From contig CM055830.1 in NCBI GenBank assembly GCA_029582265.1, positions 35,954,718 through 36,018,717 of the forward strand: DNA of 64,000 nucleotides, given 5' to 3'. The notes under the pieces were generated by a model. The model ran no database searches. It was not told the DNA's origin and saw only the letters and a program-made list of their open reading frames with translations. The first letter of the stretch is position 1; the number at the start of each line of letters is the position of its first letter. The translations under genes and the position numbers were made by a program. This stretch comes from Zoroaster sp. YZ-2022. Its lineage: Eukaryota > Echinodermata > Asteroidea > Forcipulatida > Zoroasteridae. Below, one piece after another: positions 58,481 to 64,000 of this stretch.

Positions 58481-59644
58481 ACATTACATCGCAAGAATTT
58501 CATCCATTTATAAAAATACACTTAGTATACACAAACTGTATGTACAGGCTTATTATATACAGGAATCAATGAGGTTTATGGAGACTTCTCTTTCATCGTA
58601 ACACTTAGTATACACAAACTGTATGTACAGGCTTATTATACACAGGAATCAATGAGGTTTATGGAGACTTCTCTTTCATCGTTTCCATAATAAATGAATT
58701 ATAACTTCTAACATAAATATCACTAAACAATAAATGTGATTAAAAATTCTCTGGTTTCTTTTTTCTGCGCCTTATGTCAACATGACCAATGTCTGGATAT
58801 ATTTTACAAGATCAACTTACTTTCATTAAAACAAACCAATTCACCTGCTACACAGTCTCTTGAATATCTTAAGATAGGCAATATAACGGCCCTCTCTCAT
58901 CATGATTGGTCTTTACTGTGTGGTGTTTCATGTACCACGGCCAAGTCCACGTCCAAGTCCAAATCCTACACTAGGATTGATTTTACATTTAGCATTCATC
59001 TGACTTGCTAGATCACCTGTGGATCAATGATAATTACTATCAAAAAACTACTTTTCTACCCTTGATCAGAGGTCACCTTAGACCAGAAAGATTACTGTTC
59101 AATCAAGAGGTCACCGTTCCCAAGTTGAAAACAAAATCGGCTCTAGAATTTGTTGTAAATCTCCAAAATCAACTAAACTATCATACATGGTGGAATGTAA
59201 ATTTACACAACAGAAACAGATACATACATGTTATAAATATATGCATTTAAATACATGTGTATATGTGTAATTTTACAACAACCTTGCTCAGACGATTTTG
59301 ATGAAGGTCCTTGCCAAGATGCCACAGGAAGAGGCAGAAACAGAGGGAGGAGGTGCAGATGCCGGAAGAGCAAACTTTGATTGTGCACCTGTTGGAATCA
59401 ATAATTGTATGATCAATAAATGATAGGTTGTCAATTCCATCAGATGATCGATGCATCAGATGGTTGATGCATCATAATATCTGCTCTTATCTATTTACAT
59501 GTAGCTATCAAAGGGTTTGTTTATAATAATAAGTATTTGTAATGTGCCGGTATTTGTCTAAAGACGCTCATGGCGCAGCGACACAACATGTACAAGATAA
59601 ATACAAAAACAGACTATAAACTGGGTACAAGAATTTGATGTGTT

Positions 59645-60300
59645 AGTGTACAATGATTTGACTTCATGTTTTCATGACATGAGTTACAAGGTTAGTTACT
59701 CAGAGATTCCACCTTGTGTCTTGGACTCCTACTTGACATGTTTTTATGACATAAGTTACAAGCTTAGTTACTCAGAGATTCCTCCTTGTGTCTTGGACTC
59801 CTACTTGACATGTTTCATGACATAAGTTACAAGCTTAGTTACTCAGAGATTCCTCCTTGTGTCTTGGACTCCTACTTGACATGTTTCATGACATAAGTTA
59901 CAAGCTTTAGTTACTCAGAGATTCCACCTTGTGTCTTGGACCCCTACTTGACATAAGCTATTAAGACATGTTTTCAAGGACATAGATTCCACCTTGTGTC
60001 TTGGACCCTGCTGACATGTTTTCATGACATGTTACAAGCTTAGTTACTCAGAGATTCCACCTTGTGTCTTGACCCTATTTGACATGTTTTGCTGACATAA
60101 GTTACAAGTTTAGTTACTCAGAGATTCCACCTTGTGTCTTGACTCACTTTGACATGTTTTATGACATAAGTTACAAGTTTAGTTACTCAGAGATTCCATC
60201 TTGTGTCTTGACCTCACTTGACATGTTTTCATGACCATAAGTTACAAGTTTAGTTACTCAGAGATTCCAATTCATGTGTCTTGGATTCCTACTTGACATG
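59645..60300. repeat. 73 bp array in duplicate 2, about 9 units
   Basis: Same unit as 41636-43752, but about 9 rather than 29 copies. Units after about 59940 carry many small insertions and deletions. Confidence 0.85.
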
Positions 60301-60344
60301 TTGGCAATATAATACTGTATATCCAATGTTACTGTTCCTTTAAG

Positions 60345-61015
60345 CGGGGACACCGATATCATGCCCAATTGATCAACTAAGGCATGGGAATCGAGTGTTA
60401 GTTTTAACTTGGTCACTGAAAATAATACCCCACATGATAAGGTCATTATAGTTACAAGCTGCTATGAGCCAATAATTAAATCATTGTGTTCATCAACTAG
60501 GACACCGATTCCATGCCCTGTTGAAAGTCTGCTTAGACCATGATGATATTGTTCCTTTAAACTAGGACACCGATTCCATGCCCTGTTGAAAGTCTGCTAA
60601 GACCATGATGACATTGTTCCTTTAAACTAGGACACCGATTCCATGCCCTGTTGAAAGTCTGCTAAGACCATGATGATATTGTTCACTTTAAACTAGGACA
60701 CTGATTCCATGCCCTGTTAAAAGTCTGCTAAGACCATGATGACATTAATCCTTTAAACTAGGACACCGATTCCATGCCCTGTTGAAAGTCTGCTTGGACC
60801 ATGATGATATTGTTCCTTTAAACTAGGACACCGATTCCATGCCCTGTTGAAAGTCTGCTAAGACCATGATGACATTGTTCCTTTAAACTAGGACACCGAT
60901 TCCATGCCCTGTTGAAAGTCTGCTAAGACCATGATGACATTGTTCCTTTAAACTAGGACACCGATTCCATGCCCTGTTGAAAGTCTGCCTGATTGTGATG
61001 ATACTGTCTCTTTAA
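60345..61015. mobile_element. MITE with 65 bp end-array, duplicate 2
   Basis: Counterpart of 43791-44335. The right-end unit is present about eight times, more than in copy 1. Confidence 0.75.
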
Positions 61016-61059
61016 AGAAACCATCTATTCCATCAAAGAAAGAAACATCTGAGCCAAGG

Positions 61060-61530
61060 GCTGACTGAAACTCACCTGGACAGAACAAAGGAGGAAAGGC
61101 ATTGTGTCTCTGAGGGACTGAAACTCACCTGACAGAACAAAGGAGGAAAGGCATTGGTGTCTATGAGGGACTGAAACTCACCTGACAGAACACAGGAGGA
61201 AAGGCATTGTGTCTCTGAGGGACTGAAAATCACCTGACAGAAAAAAGGAGGAAAGGCATTGTGTCTCTGAGGACTGAAACTCACCTGACAGAACACAGAA
61301 GGAAAGGCATTGTGTCTCTGAGGGACTGAAACTCACCTGACAGAACACAGGAGGAAAGGCATTGTGTCTCTGAGGGACTGAAACTCACCTGGACAGAACA
61401 AAGGAGGAAAGGCACAGGTCTCTGAGGGACTGAAACTCACCTGACAGAACACAGGAGGAAAGGCATTGTGTCTCTGAGGGACTGAAACTCACCTGACAGA
61501 ACACAGGAGGAAAGGCATTGTGTCTCTGAG
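61060..61530. repeat. 52 bp donor-bearing array, duplicate 2
   Basis: Counterpart of 44380-44640 with about nine units, several with one-base gains or losses. Confidence 0.85.
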
Positions 61531-62409
61531 GGTTCAGGAAATCACAAAGTTCATTCCAAACTTGACGATAACTGGCTGTCGCCAGCCTTCAAAATTCAAC
61601 TGGAATCTTGTGTGTTTCATCACCATGGATTGAAATGATAAATAACAAAACATTTAATGATCTATATAAGAGGAGAAATCCTCAATTCCACATGTGAATG
61701 CCTCAATCGAAGATTTGAGCTTATTCCTGAAAGTGAAAACCTCCATCCCACAGGTGGAAGCTTCTCAATCCCTGAAATGAAAGCTCTATATTCCAGAGAT
61801 GAAAGCTTCTATCCAAAAGATGAAAGCATCCATTTCAGAGATAAAAGCTCTATTGAAAGCCATCATCCAAGAGGTGAAAGCCCATCTCAGAGGTAAAACC
61901 TTATCCCAGAGATGAAATTTTTTCCCAGAGATGAAAATCTCTGCAAAATGTGAACGCCTCAATCCCAGTGGTGTAAGTTTCAATTCCAGAGGTGTAAGCT
62001 CCATCCCAGTAGGTGTAAGCTCATCCCAGAGGTGTAAGCTTCTCCATCCCAGAGGTGTAAGCTCCATCCCAGAGGTGTAAGCCTCAATCCCAGAGGTGTG
62101 TTTCAATCCCAGAGGTGTAAGCTCATCCCCGAGGTATACCTATATCCTGAAGGTGAAAGCTCCATTTCACAACAGAGGTTAAAGCTTCCATTACAGATGA
62201 GGAAACCTTCATCTTAAATTCCAGTGAAAACTATTTTAGATTGGCAGAGGTAGGACATCCAATGGGTAATCTACCAGGTCCATGAATAGATGGAATATAT
62301 CAATGATGCCTGTATAAGTTGTAGGATATACATGCTAACTCACATGGGAGATATAGCATTTATCATCTGGTAACTCACACAGTGTCTCAAATGAACTTCA
62401 TACATACAG
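61493..62409 (-). pseudogene. MAEL: Maelstrom (MAEL domain), copy 2, many indels
   Basis: Exons at about 62234-62409 and 61493-61624 match copy 1 throughout, but with about eight insertions or deletions in the first exon alone. The acceptor of the second is CCATG in place of CACAG. The codon that is TGA in copy 1 is CTA here (62287-62289). No continuous frame can be read. The indel style suggests sequencing error as much as decay. Confidence 0.7.
61930..62130. repeat. 21 bp minisatellite, duplicate 2, short
   Basis: About nine irregular units related to CCAGAGGTGTAAGCCTCAAT; copy 1 has more than twenty. Confidence 0.8.
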
Positions 62410-62493
62410 CTGAAATCAAATAAAACAAAATAGGAATTTTAAACCGATGGTTTATTATTGATTTAAACTCAATATATTTGAATAATAATAACC

Positions 62494-62718
62494 TTTAAAG
62501 GACAATATCGTCAACAATCAGACATTTTCAACAGGGCATGGAATCAGTGTCCTAGTTTAAATGAACAGTCACTGCAAATTACTTGCTCATTTATGCAGCA
62601 GCAACTGTAATATGACCTTAGAATTAATCATGGGGTATTATTTTCAGTTACTGAGTTAATCTAACATTAGTAGTATAATTCCATGCCCTGTTGATCATGA
62701 CGACATTGTCCCTTTAAT
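62494..62718. mobile_element. TTAA MITE, duplicate 2
   Basis: Counterpart of 46294-46512 (AAAGGACAATATCGTC at the left, GACATTGTCCCTTTAA at the right). The CCCT-type MITE that borders it in copy 1 is absent here. Confidence 0.7.
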
Positions 62719-62867
62719 ATGTACGTGCATGCGTAGAAAAGGTGAATTTTGATTATTTTGAATAAAGTTTGTTTACTTCAAGACACCTGATATTGTCTTA
62801 GAAATTACAGTAAAAAACCAAACAAAAATTGGGAGCCAAGAATTCATATGAAGTAAAATGTATTAAG

Positions 62868-63300
62868 TATATTAGAATTAGAATTAGAATTAATTAGAAT
62901 TAAAAAATCTTTATTCATCCTCATGGAAATTTTACACCTACATAGAATAGCTATACAATTAAAGATTACATCAATACATGTACATACAAAAAATAATATA
63001 CATTCAAGATAATCACAATACATACATACAAAAAATGTACTGGTAACTATTAAATACATGTACTACATAAAATTACAATGTAGCAAACAAAATCAAAAAT
63101 TGCACAGTTGGTGCGAGTCGTACCACTTGAGCAGCCAATTTATATTATAATGTACATGATATGTAACATTGTACTAAAAACTTCCAAATTTACTTCCCAT
63201 CAATACATAGACTAGACCAGAAGACAGGGAGTTAGACTTGTCTGTTTTGTATCAAGGAGAGTAATACTGGCATGCTTGGAATTTGGTCACATACACGTAT
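62868..63300 (-). mobile_element. non-LTR 3' end remnant, duplicate 2
   Basis: Counterpart of 46676-47120, with AATTAGAATT repeats and GATGAATAAAGATTTTT on the minus strand. Confidence 0.45.
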
Positions 63301-63430
63301 CTTGACTTAACCCTCCTACTGTAGCTGAACTTTAGTGGCAAGTAGCTATAGTGGTCAAAACCAGTCAACTGACTTTTTAGACTGTTGAACCAACTGTGCA
63401 CACGGGGGTATTTTTTACTGTTTTTTACTG

Positions 63431-64000
63431 TAAATGTACTTTATAGTACACAGTGTTACCGCAAACCAACCGATACTTTATACTACACAGTGTTATCAAA
63501 ACCAACCGATACTTATACTACACAGTGTTACCGAAACCAACCGATACTTTATACTACACAGTATCAAGAACCAACCGATACTTTATACTACACAGTATTA
63601 CCAAGAACCAACCGATACTTTATACTACACAGTGTTACCATAAACCAACCGACATTTTATACTACACAGTGTTATCAAGAAACCAACCGATACTTTATAC
63701 TACACAGTATTACCAGAAACCAACTGATACTTTATACTACACAGTGTTACCAAACCAACCGACATTTATACTACACAGTGTTACCGAACCAACCGATACT
63801 TTATACCACACAGTGTTACCTAAAACCAACGACACGTTATAATACACAGTGTTATTTCTAAACCAACCGATACTTTGTACTACACAGTGTTAACAAGAAA
63901 CCAACCGATACTTTATACTAATACAGTGTTACCAAGAAACCAACCGATACTTTATACTACACAGTGTTACCAAGAAACCAACCGACACTTTATACTACAG
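63431..64000. repeat. 37 bp array, duplicate 2, runs off the window
   Basis: Same unit as 47253-48508, but irregular: CCGC is often replaced by CAAGAAA or lost, and lengths vary. Its end is not in the window. Confidence 0.85.

Larger units (their letters stand above)
56190..64000. repeat. segmental duplication B, copy 2 (runs off the window)
   Basis: Collinear with 39055-48508. Up to about 59.9 kb the copies differ mainly by substitutions and a few large indels; after that, small indels are frequent. It carries extra sequence at about 57560-58427 and a tandem ~90 bp repeat at 58517-58680. Confidence 0.85.

Overview
This is a window of animal nuclear DNA, not bacterial. It is AT-rich, its genes are split by GT-AG introns, and most of it is transposon remnants, MITEs and minisatellites. 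A Penelope-like element with a GIY-YIG endonuclease, a tRNA-derived SINE, SAM-HECT and fibrinogen-domain genes and very many short inverted-repeat elements suggest a marine invertebrate, probably a deuterostome (echinoderm, hemichordate or lancelet). The species is a guess.

Genes, left to right. (1) 639-3999 (+): six exons of a DDE integrase-core (rve-like) protein, 5' end missing, with several one-base frameshifts. (2) 5931-14747 (-): a convergent SAM-like/HECT ubiquitin-ligase gene, ten exons recognised, also frameshifted. (3) 25446-27046 (+): the last two exons of a fibrinogen-related (FReD) lectin gene. (4) 44597-45890 (-): two exons encoding part of the MAEL domain of Maelstrom, a piRNA-pathway protein, with a second damaged copy at 61493-62409. 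(5) 48579-49679 (+): an internally deleted Penelope-like retroelement.

Layout: 16-24.2 kb is a run of unrelated tandem arrays (units of about 42, 41, 67, 56 and 57 bp), one of them split by a 1.36 kb non-autonomous transposon. 28-39 kb is AT-rich non-coding DNA with MITEs, local duplications and an L2/CR1-like fragment. 39.05-48.5 kb and 56.18-64.0 kb are two direct copies of one segmental duplication that carries MAEL. Between them lie the Penelope element and a 4.3 kb array of 48 bp units. The MAEL introns are filled with minisatellites of 73, 65, 52 and 21 bp, and a 37 bp array lies upstream of MAEL.

The points most worth checking are: the MAEL gene, whose exon edge and splice donor are part of a tandem array; arrays that appear to have grown out of MITE ends; a TTAA MITE present in one duplicate and absent, at an empty TTAA site, in the other; the head-to-head neighbourhood of an integrase-like gene and a SAM-HECT ligase; and an abrupt rise of indels after about 59.95 kb that looks like poor consensus sequence. 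Most long open frames in the window are artefacts of arrays that have no stop codons and are not genes.
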